Positions 62,167-64,000 of a stretch of 64,000 nt of DNA are shown here, in pieces (the first letter of the stretch is position 1; every line of letters begins with the position of its first letter). The stretch comes from Ricinus communis (Eukaryota; Streptophyta; Magnoliopsida; Malpighiales; Euphorbiaceae): positions 26,907,001 to 26,971,000 of the forward strand of contig NC_063263.1 in assembly GCF_019578655.1 (NCBI RefSeq), in the 5' to 3' direction. Below the pieces are notes generated by a model. It was not told the origin of the DNA. It ran no database searches and worked only from the letters and a program-made list of their open reading frames with translations. The position numbers and the translations under genes were made by a program.

Positions 62167-64000
62167 ATGGAGAACCATAACCCCTAGGCCGATGATGATC
62201 AGAGGACGATGTACGAGTTTGCTCGACCATCTTTTGATGGGGCGAAAACTAGTATACTCAAACCTGCTGTAGCGGCCAACAACTTTGAAATAAAAGCCAA
62301 TGTTATCCAGATGATCCAGCAGAGCATGCAGTTTAGAGGATTGCCTAGTGAGGATCCCAATGCTCATATCTCCAACTTTTTGGAGATTTGTGACACATTC
62401 AAGATAAATGGAACAACTGATGACGCCATTCGGTTGAGATTATTTCCATTTTCCTTGAGGGATAGAGCCAAGAGATGGTTGTAATCTCTTCCACAGCAGA
62501 CAATTACTACCTGGAAGGCGTTGGCCGAAAAATTTTTATATAAGTATTTTCCTCCTGCTAAAACTGCTAAACTTAGAAATGACATATCTTATTTTATGTA
62601 GTTTGATGATGAAAGCATGTACGATGCATGGGAGAGGTTTAGGGATCTTTTGAGATGCTGCCCACATCACGGATTGCCAGTATGGATGCAGGTTCAAACC
62701 TTCTACAGCGGGTTGAACCTTACAACGAGGCAGATGGTGGATGCTACAGCAGGTGGGGCGCTAAACAGTAAGACGCCCGAGCAGGCTTAGAATTTGATAG
62801 AGGAAATGGCCATAAACAATTATCAGTGACAATCCTCTAGGAGCCAACTAGGAAGACAGGGAGTGGTCAACCAAGTAGATCCTACAGCAGCCTTGGCAGC
62901 TCAGGTGGAGCTTCTGACCAAGAAGATTAACCAACTCTGAATCTTTAGTTCATGCGGTGAGCGTTGGTACGTGAGTTTTATGGTGGCCACTCTGGTCTGG
63001 CTATCTTGTGGGAGGTATGTTTGCTTCATCTTCCTCTAATTTTCCATCTGTTTCTGATATGTCCTCTGATGTTGAGCAGGTTGATTATATGGGGAATGCC
63101 CCAAGGCAGCAGAATGATCCTTACAGCAACACATACAACCTTGGGTGCTGCAATCATCCCAACTTCAGTTGGAGGAATAATAATGCTTAGGGTCCACCTG
63201 GTTTTCAAAGACTTCATCAGCAGCCACAACAACAGCCAGCTGGGCATGCACAAGCTCCTCCTCCACCAGAAAAGAAGTCAAATTTAGAGGAGCTTATGAT
63301 GAAGTTTGTGATGTCTACGGAGATGAGGTTCCAGCAAACTGATAGTGCACTTAGGAACTAGCAGGCCTCAATTCAAAACTTAGAGACCTAGATTAGCCAA
63401 ATCTCTAGGATGTTTTCTGAGAGGCAGCAAGGAGCGCTCCCTAGCACCACTGAGTCTAACCCGAGGGAGCACGTGAACGCCATCACTTTGCGTTCAGGTA
63501 AGTTAGTTTCAGCTCCTTCTAAGCCTATTTTTGATGACTCCACTATTAATGTGCAGGTTGAGGCGAGCAGTAAGGTTAAGGAACCTGAGGGACAAAAGGT
63601 GAAATCAATTCCAGTCATGGAATATCAACCTAAGATTCCTTATCCTGCTAGAGTCAAACAAGTAGAAGCGCAAGAGCAGTTCAGTAAGTTTTTTAGATAT
63701 TTTTAGACAACTGCATATTAACTTGCCTTTTATTGATGCATTGGAGCAGATGCCGAAGTATGCCAAGTTCTTAAAGGACATACTTAGCAGAAAAAGGAAG
63801 TTGGAGGAGGTAGCCTATGTTCAGCTTAACGAAGAGTGCTCAGCAGTGTTTCAGAGCAAATTGCCAGAGAAATGTCATGATCCAGGGAGTTTCACTATTC
63901 CTTGCACTTTAGGTAATTTGTGTGATGATGATGTACTAGCTGATTTGGGGGCTAGCATTAATGTCATGCCCACTAGTTTATTCAATAAGCTAGGTTTGGG
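62167..64000 (+). pseudogene. Athila gag-protease, decayed, continuing past the window
   Basis: Starts at ATG 62167. The gag domain is recognisable (DPNAHISNFLEICDTFKING, then LRLFPFSLRDRAKRWL, then TTRQMVDATAGGAL), followed by a linker with NPREHVNAITLRSGK. A protease end reads DDDVLADLGASINVMP (about 63922-63969) with the Athila-style DLGAS active site. In-frame stops at 62185, 62482, 62599, 62788, 62827, 63188, 63359 and 63389 all fit one transition from CAG, CAA or TGG. Frame changes occur near 62940 and 63690. Not functional. Confidence 0.88.

Overview
The window is gene-poor, repeat-saturated plant nuclear DNA, most likely from a dicot and probably pericentromeric or centromeric. I found no host protein gene, tRNA or rRNA that I would defend. 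The plant assignment rests on Ty3/gypsy retrotransposons of recognisable plant lineages. Athila-type elements carry a primer-binding site TGGCGCCGTTGCCGGGGA. CRM-like chromoviruses carry a TGGTATCAGAGC primer site and a pol frame that runs into the 3' LTR. Long LTRs of Tekay/Del style run TGTAACACCC...GTCGTGACA. There is also a fragment of an endogenous plant pararetrovirus. The species cannot be named from this sequence.

Layout. 1-2281: end of an Ogre/Tat-like LTR with primer site and leader. 2282-3432 and 16285-16615: one minus-strand Athila LTR split by later insertions, continued by its 3' internal region to 17568. Inside it lie a 2.9-kb plus-strand solo LTR (3433-4190 and 7188-9371), a 3.0-kb opposite-strand LTR nested in that (4191-7187), and a CRM-like element (9376-16284) whose two outer ends are inverted copies of the same LTR end. 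17569-18276: LTR-like sequence. 18277-18776: 500-N gap. 18777-20530: pararetrovirus fragment. 20530-21753: pol end and LTR of a second CRM-like family. 21754-25241: about 3.6 copies of a 972-bp satellite. 25242-41010: CRM-like element B, interrupted by an LTR pair (28313-30051) and by a complete element C of the same family (30145-37240, target duplication CTTCC).

41011-59304 is a 39-bp minisatellite of about 11.3 kb and 290 units. It is interrupted by a diverged LTR (46006-47854) and by a 5.2-kb non-autonomous Athila derivative (52743-57910, target duplication ACCCC). 59305-64000: Athila 3' region, one LTR, then the primer site and decayed gag-protease of an Athila element running off the window, so a single LTR is shared by two internal regions.

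The insertions can be ordered from intact target-site duplications: Athila LTR, then the long solo LTR (TAACC), then the inverted-end CRM element (TAAC); and element B, then element C. The sequence differences between CRM copies cluster at CAG/CTG trinucleotides, which may reflect base-calling or polishing error at methylated CHG sites. Broken reading frames in copies A and C should be read with that in mind.
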